Shown: one piece after another, positions 23,604-32,731 of the stretch
How the letters are laid out: every line of letters starts with the position of its first letter
Position numbering within the stretch: the first letter of the stretch is position 1
Assembly: GCF_003732265.1 (NCBI RefSeq)
Contig: NZ_MOBK01000011.1
Span: 1 to 64,000 of the forward strand
Source: Pseudomonas brassicacearum
GTDB taxonomy: Bacteria > Pseudomonadota > Gammaproteobacteria > Pseudomonadales > Pseudomonadaceae
Length of the DNA stretch: 64,000 nucleotides
Reading direction: 5' to 3'
Notes under the pieces: model-generated
Told to the model about the DNA's origin: nothing
What the model saw: only the letters and a program-made list of their open reading frames with translations
Database searches by the model: none
Program-made: the position numbers and the translations under genes

Positions 23604-25859
23604 TCATTCCTTGATGCAATCGACGGTGTAGTGCCGTCCATTGCCCTCGTCCTCGTGTTGCAATCCATGCACATCGACGACGAATCCTGGGAAACTGCTA
23701 TCAAACGTCCGTGCAAATGAAAGATAGTCGATGATTGACCGGGTCGACTCGGTGAACCGCTCACCCGGCATGATCAGTGGGATGCCTGGCGGATACGGAA
23801 CCAGCATCACCGCAGCAATCCGCCCGTCCAGGGCATCGATCGACACCGCCTCCACCTCGCCCCGTACCAGATGATCATAGGCGTCAGCGGGCTTCATGAC
23901 GATTTCCGGCAGCACGGTGTACATGCGCTTGAGGTGCTTGGCCGTGGCATTGCTGCGATAGCAGGCGTGCAGTTGATCGCACAAATCGCGCAGGCCCATG
24001 CCTTGATAGCGCCCGACGCCCTCTTGCGCCACACACGGCAGGCAGGTGGCCAGGCTGACATTGGCGTCGTAGCTGCGCTTGAACTCCAGCAACTCAGTCA
24101 GCAGCGTGCTCCATTTGCCTTTGGTGATGCCCATGGAGAACAACACCAGGAACGAATACAGCCCGGTCTTCTCGACCACCAGCCCGCGTTCCCAGAGGAA
24201 TTTGCTGACTACCGCCGCCGGAATCCCGCGCTCGCTCAGCGCACCGCCCGCGGTCAGGCCGGGCATGACCAGGGTGACCTTGATCGGGTCGAGCAACACG
24301 TAATCGTCGGTGACACCGCCAAAGCCGTGCCAATCGGCATCGGGTTGCAACAGCCAGTCTTCGGTGACCACGCGATCGATGCCTTCCACCGACGGTGGCT
24401 GCCAGATGGAAAACCACCAGTCATCCGCCGCGATGTGCTGCCGCAGATTGGCCAGAGCACGACGAAAGCTCAGGGCCTCGTCGAACATCTCCTGCAACAG
24501 CGAACGGCCGGCCGGGCCTTCCATCATCGCCGAGGCTACGTCCAGCGAGGCAATGATGCTGTATTGCGGCGAGGTGGAGATGTGCATCATGAACGCTTCG
24601 TTGAAACGGTCGCGGTCCAGTTGCCGCGCGCCGCCGTCCTGGACATGAATCATCGAGGCCTGGCTGAAGGCGGCCAGCAATTTATGTGTGGAGTGCGTGG
24701 TGAACACCAGCGGGCCGTCTTCGCTGCGCGAGGTGCCCATGCCGTAGCGTCCGGCGAAAAACTCGTGAAACGCCGCGTAGGCGTACCAGGCCTCGTCGAA
24801 ATGCAACACCTCGACGCTGTTGCCCAGGTTCTGCTTGATCAGCTCGGCGTTGTAGCAAAGACCGTCGTAAGTCGAGTTGGTGATCACCGCCAGTTTGACC
24901 TTGGGCGCTCGGCCCTTGGTCAGCGGGCTGGCGTCGATCTTGGCCTGGATCGATTCGCGGCTGAACTCGCTCAATGGAATCGGGCCGATGATCCCCAGTT
25001 CATTGCGCTCAGGGCACAGGTATAACGGGATCGCGCCGGTCATGATGATCGAATGCAATACCGACTTGTGGCAGTTGCGATCCACCAGCACCAGGTCATC
25101 GCGCGCGACCATGGAATGCCAGACGATTTTGTTGGCGGTCGAGGTGCCATTGATCACGAAAAAGGTGTGATCGGCGCCGAAATTGCGCGCAGCGCGGGCT
25201 TCCGCCTCAGCCAGTGGACCGGTGTGATCGAGCAACGAACCCAGTTCAGGCACCGATACCGATAAATCCGAGCGCAGGGTGTTTTCCCCGAAAAACTGGT
25301 GAAACGCTTGCCCGACCGGGCTCTTGTGATACGCCACGCCGCCACCGTGGCCAGGCGTGTGCCAGGAATAATTGGAGTCGGCAGTGTGTTGCACCAGCGC
25401 CTTGAAAAACGGTGGCAGTAGACCGTCCAGGTATTTGCGCGCGGCCCGGGCCACTTGCCGGGCCAGGAACGGCACGGTGTCTTCAAACAGATAAAGAATC
25501 CCGCGCAACTGATTGAGCTCGGCCATCGCGTCGGCCGGCGCATTTTCCAGCGTAACCTGTTCGCCGAGGGCGAAGATCGGCAGGTCCGGCGCGCGCACTC
25601 GCGCCAGGCCGATCAGTTCGGCCATGTTTTGCAACAAATGCGAGTGAGTGCTGGGGTCTTCGGCGGCAATCAACATGCAGGAGAGGCCGTGGTGGGTCGA
25701 GGCGACCAGTCGCCCTTCGGTGTAATCCACTGCCGAAACAATGCTGAAGCCTTCCTGTTCCAGCTCCCGGGCGATGCCCCGCACGCGATCACCGGCGACG
25801 GTGTCGGCCTTGATGTCGCGGTGGACGATCAGGACCGGGAATTTCAAATCTTTATACAT
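23604..25859 (-). CDS. ldcA: Orn/Lys/Arg decarboxylase, probable L-lysine decarboxylase
   Basis: This 751-residue PLP enzyme of the group III (wing-domain) decarboxylase fold decarboxylates lysine to cadaverine. Key features are the N-terminal wing/receiver-like domain (about 1-130), the cofactor-binding THSTHKLLAAFSQAS with the Schiff-base lysine, the HFDEAWYAYAAFH motif, and the C-terminal VPYPPGIPLIMPGE. It matches closely, in length and wording, what I recall of P. aeruginosa LdcA, which in that species is controlled by ArgR. An arginine substrate is the main alternative. The ATG at 25859 gives MYKDLKFPVLIVHR. Confidence 0.9.
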   Translation of the reverse strand: MYKDLKFPVLIVHRDIKADTVAGDRVRGIARELEQEGFSIVSAVDYTEGRLVASTHHGLSCMLIAAEDPSTHSHLLQNMAELIGLARVRAPDLPIFALGEQVTLENAPADAMAELNQLRGILYLFEDTVPFLARQVARAARKYLDGLLPPFFKALVQHTADSNYSWHTPGHGGGVAYHKSPVGQAFHQFFGENTLRSDLSVSVPELGSLLDHTGPLAEAEARAARNFGADHTFFVINGTSTANKIVWHSMVARDDLVLVDRNCHKSVLHSIIMTGAIPLYLCPERNELGIIGPIPLSEFSRESIQAKIDASPLTKGRAPKVKLAVITNSTYDGLCYNAELIKQNLGNSVEVLHFDEAWYAYAAFHEFFAGRYGMGTSRSEDGPLVFTTHSTHKLLAAFSQASMIHVQDGGARQLDRDRFNEAFMMHISTSPQYSIIASLDVASAMMEGPAGRSLLQEMFDEALSFRRALANLRQHIAADDWWFSIWQPPSVEGIDRVVTEDWLLQPDADWHGFGGVTDDYVLLDPIKVTLVMPGLTAGGALSERGIPAAVVSKFLWERGLVVEKTGLYSFLVLFSMGITKGKWSTLLTELLEFKRSYDANVSLATCLPCVAQEGVGRYQGMGLRDLCDQLHACYRSNATAKHLKRMYTVLPEIVMKPADAYDHLVRGEVEAVSIDALDGRIAAVMLVPYPPGIPLIMPGERFTESTRSIIDYLSFARTFDSSFPGFVVDVHGLQHEDEGNGRHYTVDCIKE

Positions 25860-25976
25860 GGGGCTCAGTGTCCTGAGGCGGCAGACCATGGCCTGCCAAT
25901 ACCCTCAGGGTAGAGGGTTGATGCGAATGTGGCGAGTACCGATGCCCCAAACTGGGTCACCGGCAACTGCTACAAA

Positions 25977-26735
25977 TCAGGCCTGGGCCTTGGCATCCGC
26001 CAGTTGTTGCCACAGCGACGGGGCGCCGGCGGCTTTGGCGATGGCTTCCAGACGCGCGACATGCTGGGCCAGGTCATCTTCGCTGGCGCGGATGATTCGG
26101 GCGCGTGTGCGGTCGGCAGGCAAGCGGCGGATTTCGGTGGCGGAGTTGTCCGCGCCTTCGCCGGAGCCATTCCCGTCGGACGCATTGCCGGCCAGCGACA
26201 GGCTGGTCTGGCCGCCGGTCATGGTCAGGTAAACGTCGGCAAGAATCTCGGAGTCGAGCAACGCGCCGTGCAGTTCACGGCCCGAGTTGTCGACGCCATA
26301 CCGTTTGCACAAGGCATCGAGGCTGTTGCGCTGCCCAGGGTGACGCTCCCGGGCCATCATCAAGGTGTCAAGGATCGAGCAGTGTTGCGTGATATCCGCA
26401 CGCTCATGCTGGCCCATCAGGGCAAATTCGTTGTTGATGAAACCAACGTCGAACGCCGCGTTATGGATGATCAGCTGCGCACCTTTGATGAACTCGAAGA
26501 ACTCATCAGCCACTTCGGTGAAGCGCGGCTTGCCCACCAGGAATTCGTTGGTGATGCCGTGGACGCCAATGGCGCCTTCGTCACTCTCGCGGTCCGGCTG
26601 CAGGTAAACGTGAAAATGCCGGCCCGTCAGGCGCCGACCAATCAACTCGACACAACCGATTTCGATAATCCGGTGGCCGTCGGTCACCGGCATGCCGGTG
26701 GTTTCGGTATCGAGTACAACGGATCTGGTGGCCAT
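25977..26735 (-). CDS. dnaQ: DNA polymerase III epsilon subunit (3'-5' exonuclease)
   Basis: This 252-residue proofreading subunit has a complete DEDDh active site: Asp9 and Glu11 in LDTETTG, Asp95 in NAAFDVGF, and His155 and Asp160 in HGALLDSEI. The C-terminal ~75 residues after the exonuclease domain form the tail that contacts the polymerase alpha subunit, and include a Gly/Asn-rich linker (residues about 180-195). It lies 188 bp from rnhA on the same strand; the gap carries a REP pair. dnaQ next to rnhA is a common gammaproteobacterial arrangement. Confidence 0.97.
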   Translation of the reverse strand: MATRSVVLDTETTGMPVTDGHRIIEIGCVELIGRRLTGRHFHVYLQPDRESDEGAIGVHGITNEFLVGKPRFTEVADEFFEFIKGAQLIIHNAAFDVGFINNEFALMGQHERADITQHCSILDTLMMARERHPGQRNSLDALCKRYGVDNSGRELHGALLDSEILADVYLTMTGGQTSLSLAGNASDGNGSGEGADNSATEIRRLPADRTRARIIRASEDDLAQHVARLEAIAKAAGAPSLWQQLADAKAQA

Positions 26736-26820
26736 CAGTGCTCAGCTCTCAACGGGTCAATCGTGCAAAAGCGGCGATGTTAACACGCTCGCCTGGGTGT
26801 TTCAGAGAGACCGTATCGCG

Positions 26821-26902
26821 GCCTTCGCGAGCAGGCTCGCTTCCACATTGGATCTCCGGTGTTTGCAGATCCCTGTGGGAGCGAGCCTGCTCGCGAAGGC
26901 CG
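26821..26902. repeat. REP pair (BIME), copy 5, variant core
   Basis: Inverted cores of the form gcgagcaggctcgcttccac, differing from the other copies (aggctcgc instead of aagcccgc). The two arms carry compensating changes, so the stem is preserved. It lies between rnhA and dnaQ. Confidence 0.9.
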
Positions 26903-26923
26903 CAACTCGGTACATCGACAGAA

Positions 26924-27376
26924 TCAGGCCTGCTTGTAGCCGCGCACTTCATCCACCCCGCGGTTGGCCAACTGGTCAGCCCGCTCGTTACCGTGGTGAC
27001 CGATGTGCCCACGCACCCATTTCCAGGTGACGTTGTGGCGATTGACCTGCTCATCCAGCAACTTCCACAGGTCAGCATTTTTAACCGGCTCTTTCGCCGC
27101 TGTTTTCCAGCCGCGCTTCTTCCAGTTGTCCATCCACTCGTTGATGCCTTTCATCACGTACTGGGAGTCGGTCACCAGCAGCACGTCGCAGGAGCGCTTG
27201 AGCTCTTCGAGGCCACGAATCGCGCCCATCAACTCCATGCGGTTGTTGGTGGTGTTGGCTTCGCCGCCCCACAGTTCCTTTTCAACGCCTTTGCACACCA
27301 GCAGTGCGCCCCAGCCGCCGGGGCCCGGGTTGCCTTTGCAGGCGCCGTCGGTGAAGAGTTCTACGCTATCGCTCAT
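26924..27376 (-). CDS. rnhA: Ribonuclease HI
   Basis: This 150-residue endonuclease cleaves the RNA strand of RNA-DNA hybrids. The catalytic carboxylates are all visible: Asp10 in FTDGACKGNPG, Glu48 in NNRMELMGAI, Asp70 in VTDSQYV and Asp134 in ERADQLAN. The His loop GHIGHHGN is also present. The basic protrusion WKKRGWKTAAKEPVKN is that of E. coli-type RNase HI. It lies downstream of the methyltransferase gene (88 bp). Confidence 0.97.
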   Translation of the reverse strand: MSDSVELFTDGACKGNPGPGGWGALLVCKGVEKELWGGEANTTNNRMELMGAIRGLEELKRSCDVLLVTDSQYVMKGINEWMDNWKKRGWKTAAKEPVKNADLWKLLDEQVNRHNVTWKWVRGHIGHHGNERADQLANRGVDEVRGYKQA

Positions 27377-27464
27377 GCCAATCTATCCAGAAATGCGGTG
27401 GCTCGCCGATCCGTGATCGACGATGCCCGAGGCCGGGACTGACCCGGCCGGGAAATAAAAGGTA

Positions 27465-28223
27465 TTACGGGTCGATGCGACGGCGATTGACCTTGGCCAT
27501 CGGCAAGGGAATCAGCTTGCCCATCGGTTCGCGCCGTTCCTGACGCAGTGGACGCAAACCCACGACAATCTTGCGCGCCACCAACAAATAGAAGCCACCG
27601 CCTGACAGTTGCCAGTCACCGGCCTTGCGCTCCCAACCGGCCAGACGAGTTTGCCAGGCGGGTGACGCAAGCGGCGGACGATAGCACCCGAAGCGGCGTT
27701 TCTCCAGCGCGAAACCCAGCAGGTTCAGCCAGTCGGCGACGCGTGACGGCGAGATGCAGCGCGCCTTGCGCAGGGCGTCATGGGCGAACACATGCCGCAG
27801 GCCCCAGGTGCTCCAGGGATTGATGCCGATGATCAGCAAATGCCCGCCGGGTCGCACGCTGCTCGCCGCTTCACGCAGCAAACCGTGGGGCGACAGGCAG
27901 AAATCCAGGCCATGCTGCAACACCACGACGTCGGCGGCGTGCTCGCTCAACGGCCAGGCTTGTTCTTCACATACGATTTCGACGCCGGGCAACGGCGCAC
28001 CGAGGCGCACATTGCGCTGCACTTGCGGCGCCGACGGTGGCGTCTGGGCCGACGGACCGTAATGCACCAGGTAACCGCCGAAGAACCGCCCCAACTCGTC
28101 TTCGAGCATGCGGCGTTCTTCATCCAGCAAAAATTGCCCGATAGGGCCGGACAGCCATTCACGGGCCGCGCTGATCAATGTCAGCCACTCGGGATCAGCC
28201 TGAGCGAACGCTTTATCGGTCAT
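27465..28223 (-). CDS. Class I SAM-dependent methyltransferase
   Basis: This 252-residue protein has a Rossmann-type methyltransferase core: a loop LPGVEIVCEEQAWPLSEHAADVVVLQHGLDF and the post-motif stretch LLREAASSVRPGGHLLIIGINPWSTWGL. The classical glycine-rich motif I is not obvious, so cofactor binding may be atypical or activity reduced. The ATG at 28223 has GGAG seven bases upstream. In P. aeruginosa the equivalent gene lies between rnhA and gloB, as here. Substrate unknown. It diverges from gloB with only about 65 bp between starts. Confidence 0.8.
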   Translation of the reverse strand: MTDKAFAQADPEWLTLISAAREWLSGPIGQFLLDEERRMLEDELGRFFGGYLVHYGPSAQTPPSAPQVQRNVRLGAPLPGVEIVCEEQAWPLSEHAADVVVLQHGLDFCLSPHGLLREAASSVRPGGHLLIIGINPWSTWGLRHVFAHDALRKARCISPSRVADWLNLLGFALEKRRFGCYRPPLASPAWQTRLAGWERKAGDWQLSGGGFYLLVARKIVVGLRPLRQERREPMGKLIPLPMAKVNRRRIDP

Positions 28224-28288
28224 TGCATTCTCCAACGCGCCAGGAAGTTCTAAGATGCGCCATTGTTTTCCGCTTGGCGAATCCGACG

Positions 28289-29056
28289 ATGATACAGATC
28301 AGTGCCCTGCCCGCCTTCACCGACAACTACATCTGGTTGTTACAAGACCACCGCACCCAGCGCTGCGCCGTGGTCGATCCGGGCGACGCCGCGCCCGTGC
28401 AGGCCTGGCTTGCGGCACATCCGGGCTGGGTATTGAGCGATATTCTGATCACTCATCACCACCATGACCACGTCGGTGGTGTCGAGCAGCTGAAAAAAGC
28501 GACAAACGCGACCGTCTACGGCCCCGCCAGCGAATCCATCCCACATCGGGACGTCGCGCTCAAGGACAACGACCGGGTCAGCGTGCTCGGCTGGGACTTC
28601 GACGTGTACGCCGTCCCCGGTCATACCCTGGGGCACATTGCCTATTACCATCATGGCCTGCTGTTCTGCGGTGACACCCTGTTTGCCGCCGGTTGCGGCC
28701 GATTGTTCGAAGGCACGCCGGAACAGATGCACACCTCGCTGACACGCCTGGCCGCATTGCCCGAAGATACGCTGGTGTATTGCACCCACGAATACACCCT
28801 GAGCAACCTCAAGTTTGCCGCAGCGGTCGAGCCAGAAAACCGCGACACCGCCGAGCGTCTCGCCAAAGTGACCCAACAACGCCAGGCCGGGATCATGACC
28901 CTGCCGTCGACCCTGGCCCTGGAAAAGCTCACCAACCCGTTTCTGCGTGTTGACGAAACATCTGTTAAAGAAAAAGTGGACGAACGGAATGGCCCCTATA
29001 ACCGGGCTCCGAGTGCGGTTTTTGCTGCGTTGCGGGCGTGGAAAGATACGTTCTAG
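28289..29056 (+). CDS. gloB: Hydroxyacylglutathione hydrolase (glyoxalase II)
   Basis: This 255-residue metallo-beta-lactamase-fold enzyme hydrolyses S-lactoylglutathione to lactate and glutathione in methylglyoxal detoxification. The metal motif THHHHDH is at 55-61. Further ligands are His in VPGHTLGHIAYY, Asp in CGDTLFAAGCGRLFEG and His in CTHEYTLSN. The C-terminal helical domain with NPFLRVDE and NGPYNRAPSAVFAALR is typical of GloB. The ATG at 28289 gives the conserved MIQISALPAF start. Confidence 0.97.
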   Translation: MIQISALPAFTDNYIWLLQDHRTQRCAVVDPGDAAPVQAWLAAHPGWVLSDILITHHHHDHVGGVEQLKKATNATVYGPASESIPHRDVALKDNDRVSVLGWDFDVYAVPGHTLGHIAYYHHGLLFCGDTLFAAGCGRLFEGTPEQMHTSLTRLAALPEDTLVYCTHEYTLSNLKFAAAVEPENRDTAERLAKVTQQRQAGIMTLPSTLALEKLTNPFLRVDETSVKEKVDERNGPYNRAPSAVFAALRAWKDTF

Positions 29057-29155
29057 GCCGTCATCCTATTGCAATGAAAATTCTGAATGGTTGACCGCAG
29101 GGGGTACCCTTTCTAGAATCGGCCGACATTTTTGCCCGGAACTTACTTCCAGCCA

Positions 29156-30601
29156 ATGTCGTCACCTATTCGTAAAGCCATCAATTCAGACGCATTGACC
29201 CGCTTGGCTCAAGCCATCGCGGTGGCTGTGTCCGCCACTCTGGCGGGCTGTTCCAGCCATGTGCCGCAGACCGACGCGGCACATACCCCGAATATCGCCG
29301 CTCGCGCCAAGCAGAAACCGATCTGGCTCAGCGAAAAACCCTCGCCGCAAGTACCACAGGACGTCTGGGAGCGCATGCGCCAGGGCTTCCAGTTGCAGGA
29401 CGGCCTGGGCGTCAACCCGCGTATCGAGCAACAGCGACTGTGGTTCGCCAGTAACCCGTCCTTTCTTGAAAACGCCGGCGAGCGCGGCAGCCTGTACATT
29501 CACTACATCATCGAACGCCTTGAAGAACGCAACATGCCGCTGGAACTGGCGCTGCTGCCAGTGATTGAAAGTGCCTACAACCCGATGGCCTATTCCCGGG
29601 CCGACGCGGTGGGACTCTGGCAATTCATCCCTTCTACCGGGCGTTACTACAACCTGCGCCAGACCCGAGCCTATGATGGCCGACGCGACATTACCGCCTC
29701 GACCACCGCGGCCATGGATTACCTGACGCGCCTGCACGACATGTTCAACGGTGACTGGCTGCTCGCCCTCGCCGCCTACAACGCCGGTGAAGGCACCGTC
29801 AGCCGGGCCATCGAGCGCAACGAAAGGCTCGGCTTGCCGACCGATTACTGGAACCTGCCGCTGCCGGCGGAAACTCAAGCGTATGTGCCGAAGCTGCTGG
29901 CCTTGTCGCAAGTGGTCCTGTCGCCCGAAGCCTACGGCGTGAACCTCAGCCCGATCGCCAACGAACCGTACTTCCAGGTCGTCGAAATCAACCAGCGCAT
30001 GGACCTGTCCAAGGTTGCCGAAGTTGCCAACATCGACGAAGACGAACTGTTCCAGCTCAACCCGGCGTTCAAACAGCGCACCACCCTCGATGGCCCCCAG
30101 CACTTGCTGGTGCCAACGTCCAAGGCGCAGTTGCTGACCACCAGCCTGTCGACCATGCGTCCGGAAGAGTTGATCAGCAAGAAGCCTCGCAAACCGGTCT
30201 TCGAAGGCGCAGACGATGTACAACTCGCCAGCGTCAAGCGCACCACCTACCGGGTCAAACGCGGCGACAACCTCGGCACTATCGCCAAAGCCAACAAAGT
30301 CGACGTCGAAGACTTGCAACGCTGGAACAAGTTGTCGGGCAAGCACCTCAAGACGGGTCAGACCCTGGTGATGCAGGACACCACCAAGCGCAGCAGCGGT
30401 CGCGTCAACACGGTCGTGGCCGCCAACAGCAAAGCCGACAAAAAGAAGTCGCAGACCCAATACAAGGTCCAGCAAGGCGATTCGCTGTACATCGTCGCAA
30501 AGCGCTTCAATGTCGAGATGCAGCATCTCAAGCGCTGGAACCCGCGCGTTGGCCAGGCGTTGAAGCCTGGACAGATGCTGGTAGTGTCTTCGCCACGCTA
30601 A
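29156..30601 (+). CDS. mltD: Membrane-bound lytic murein transglycosylase D
   Basis: This 481-residue lipoprotein cleaves peptidoglycan glycan strands to 1,6-anhydro products. The signal peptide ends in lipobox LAGC (Cys32). An SLT (lysozyme-like) domain follows, with catalytic Glu138 in LLPVIESAYNP, then GLWQFIPSTGR and ALAAYNAGEG. Two C-terminal LysM domains bind peptidoglycan (about 364-407 and 434-478). A weaker LysM-like segment with repeated VVEINQRMDLSKVAEV spacing lies at about 273-320. The ATG at 29156 places a good lipoprotein signal at the N-terminus. It ends in an intrinsic terminator 3 bp after the stop. Confidence 0.96.
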   Translation: MSSPIRKAINSDALTRLAQAIAVAVSATLAGCSSHVPQTDAAHTPNIAARAKQKPIWLSEKPSPQVPQDVWERMRQGFQLQDGLGVNPRIEQQRLWFASNPSFLENAGERGSLYIHYIIERLEERNMPLELALLPVIESAYNPMAYSRADAVGLWQFIPSTGRYYNLRQTRAYDGRRDITASTTAAMDYLTRLHDMFNGDWLLALAAYNAGEGTVSRAIERNERLGLPTDYWNLPLPAETQAYVPKLLALSQVVLSPEAYGVNLSPIANEPYFQVVEINQRMDLSKVAEVANIDEDELFQLNPAFKQRTTLDGPQHLLVPTSKAQLLTTSLSTMRPEELISKKPRKPVFEGADDVQLASVKRTTYRVKRGDNLGTIAKANKVDVEDLQRWNKLSGKHLKTGQTLVMQDTTKRSSGRVNTVVAANSKADKKKSQTQYKVQQGDSLYIVAKRFNVEMQHLKRWNPRVGQALKPGQMLVVSSPR

Positions 30602-30603
30602 AA

Positions 30604-30632
30604 GGAGCCCCTGAATTCAGGGGCTTTTTTTT
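30604..30632 (+). terminator. Intrinsic terminator after mltD
   Basis: agcccctgaattcaggggct forms an 8-bp stem followed by a run of eight T on the plus strand. Confidence 0.95.
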
Positions 30633-30654
30633 CCCGAAGGTTTTCACAATCCCC

Positions 30655-30786
30655 TGTAGCAGCTGGCGAAGCCTGCGTCCGACTGCGCAGCAGTCGTCAA
30701 TTCAGGCGCCGCGGTGTTTCAGGAAAATAGCGGTCACCGGTTTACGACTGCTGCGCAGTCGGACGCAGGCTTCGCCAGCTGCTACA
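30655..30786. repeat. Long inverted repeat, 43-bp perfect arms
   Basis: Arms 30655-30697 and 30744-30786 are perfect reverse complements of 43 bp, with a 46-bp spacer. Each arm starts tgtagcagctggcgaagcct. It lies between mltD and the nppA1 promoter. The ends match the smaller element at 20971-21012. Confidence 0.97.
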
Positions 30787-30898
30787 AGGGACCCGTAACT
30801 CCAATTAACCCTGCATTAACCCCCTGTCTTTTTCCTGTCGATACAAGCTGTTACTGTACGGGCCACAATGCCCAAGCCGCCTGGATCGGATCTCTGAC

Positions 30899-32731
30899 TT
30901 GAAGCGTCCCCTCCTCCTGCTCCTGATCAGCCTGGCCTTCAGCTCCCCCGCAAGCGCGACGATCAGCGAAAGCCACGGTTATGCGCAGTTCGGCACGCTC
31001 AAGTACCCGGCCCGATTTACCCACTTCGACTGGGTCAACCCGCAAGCGCCCAAGGGCGGTACGTTGCGGGTGATGGCGTTTGGCACCTTCGATACGCTCA
31101 ATCCTTACACCTTCAAGGGCTCAAGCCCGGTGTCCACCCCCAATTTCCTGCAGTACGGCATCAACGAGCTCAATGAGCCACTGATGGTCGGCACCGGCCA
31201 GTACGCGCCGTCCGGCGACGAGCCGACCTCCAGTTATGGCCTGATTGCCCAGTCGGTGGAATACAGCGAGGACCGCAGTTGGGTGGTGTTTAACCTGCGG
31301 CCCGAAGCGCGGTTCCACGATGGTTCGCCGATCACGGCCTACGACGTCGCGTTCTCCTACCGCTTGTTGCTCAAGGAAGGTCATCCGCAGTACCGCACCA
31401 GCCTTCAGGAAGTCGCACGGGTCGATATCCTCAACCCACAGCGCATCCGTTTTGTGTTCAAGCGCGCCGGCAATCCATTGCAGATCCTGCGCCTCGGCGA
31501 ATTGCCGGTCATGTCACAGCATTACTGGAAAGGTCGCGATTTCAAGGCGACCACCTTCGAGCCGCCCCTGGGCAGCGGGCCGTATCGCATCACCTCGGTG
31601 ACGCCTGGGCGGCAGATTGTTTTCGAACGGGTCAAGGATTACTGGGGAAAGGACCTGGCGGTCAATCGCGGCAAGTACAACTTCGATCGCATGGAAGTCG
31701 AGTTCTACCGCGACAGCGATGTGGCCTTCGAAGCGTTCAAGGCCGGCGAATTCGACGTTTACATCGAGCATCAGGCGAAGAACTGGGACAACGGCTACAA
31801 CTTCCCGGCCGTACGTCGCGGGGACGTGATCAAGGCGCAGATCCCGCATCAGATCCCGACCCAGAGCCAGGGCCTGTTCATGAACAGCCGACGCCCGACT
31901 TTCGCCGAGACCAAAGTCCGCGAAGCCCTGGGGTTGATGTTCGATTTCGAGTGGACCAACCGCACGCTGTTCAGCGGCGCCTACAAACGCGCGATGAGTT
32001 ACTACCCCAACAGTGAATTCGAAGCCACCGGGCTCCCGGTCGGTCACGAATGGCTGATGCTCAAGCCCTATCGCGAGCAGTTGCCTGCCAAGCTCTTCAC
32101 CGAGCCGTTCAGCCTGCCGCACACCGACGGCCGCGGCATCCCCCGGGAAACCCTGCGCAAAGCCCTTGGGCTACTTGCCGAGGCCGGCTGGAAGCTCAAT
32201 GGCCAGCGGTTGCAGAATGCCGTCGGGCAACCCCTGCGGTTCGAGATCCTGCTGGTCAACCCGAACCTGGAGCGCATCCTCCAGCCCTACGTTGAGAATC
32301 TGGCGAGCATTGGTATTGACGCACGACTGCGTACCGTCGACCGTGCGCAGTACAAGCAGCGCCTCGATCAGTTCGACTTCGACATGATTCTGATGACCCT
32401 CAACCAGACCCTCAGTCCGGGTCTGGAGCAATGGCAGTATTTCCATTCCAGCCAGATCGGGGTCAAGGGCAGTAAAAACTACGCCGGCATTGCCAACCCG
32501 GTGGTTGATCATTTACTTGAACAACTGCTCGCCGCCCAGAGCCGCGACGAACAAGTCGCCGCCGGCAAAGCCCTTGACCGCGTGCTGCTGTGGCAGCACT
32601 ACATCATTCCCAACTGGTACCTCAATTATCATCGCCTGGCCTACCGCAACCGGTTCGCCTTTGTGACCACGCCGCCCTACACCCTGGGCCTGAGCGCGTG
32701 GTGGCTGAAGTCTTCGGAGAAAGATCAATGA
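30899..32731 (+). CDS. nppA1: Extracellular solute-binding protein, peptide/nucleopeptide ABC importer (first copy)
   Basis: This 610-residue periplasmic binding protein of the SBP-bac-5 (oligopeptide/microcin C) family starts at a TTG, the only codon that keeps the signal peptide (KRPLLLLLISLAFSSPASA). The family pattern GGTLRVMAFGTFDTLNP, LRPEARFHDGSPITAYDVAFSY and YWGKDLAVNRGKYNFDRMEVEFYRD is clear. The five-gene cluster matches NppA1A2BCD of P. aeruginosa, which I recall imports peptidyl nucleoside antibiotics and related uridyl peptides. Expression is probably driven from 30787-30898. The stop overlaps the nppA2 start (ATGA). Confidence 0.9.
   Translation: MKRPLLLLLISLAFSSPASATISESHGYAQFGTLKYPARFTHFDWVNPQAPKGGTLRVMAFGTFDTLNPYTFKGSSPVSTPNFLQYGINELNEPLMVGTGQYAPSGDEPTSSYGLIAQSVEYSEDRSWVVFNLRPEARFHDGSPITAYDVAFSYRLLLKEGHPQYRTSLQEVARVDILNPQRIRFVFKRAGNPLQILRLGELPVMSQHYWKGRDFKATTFEPPLGSGPYRITSVTPGRQIVFERVKDYWGKDLAVNRGKYNFDRMEVEFYRDSDVAFEAFKAGEFDVYIEHQAKNWDNGYNFPAVRRGDVIKAQIPHQIPTQSQGLFMNSRRPTFAETKVREALGLMFDFEWTNRTLFSGAYKRAMSYYPNSEFEATGLPVGHEWLMLKPYREQLPAKLFTEPFSLPHTDGRGIPRETLRKALGLLAEAGWKLNGQRLQNAVGQPLRFEILLVNPNLERILQPYVENLASIGIDARLRTVDRAQYKQRLDQFDFDMILMTLNQTLSPGLEQWQYFHSSQIGVKGSKNYAGIANPVVDHLLEQLLAAQSRDEQVAAGKALDRVLLWQHYIIPNWYLNYHRLAYRNRFAFVTTPPYTLGLSAWWLKSSEKDQ

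Noticed and set aside
29186..30526. 446-codon minus-strand frame opposite mltD
   Set aside because: Antisense shadow of a lipoprotein transglycosylase with intact SLT and LysM domains.
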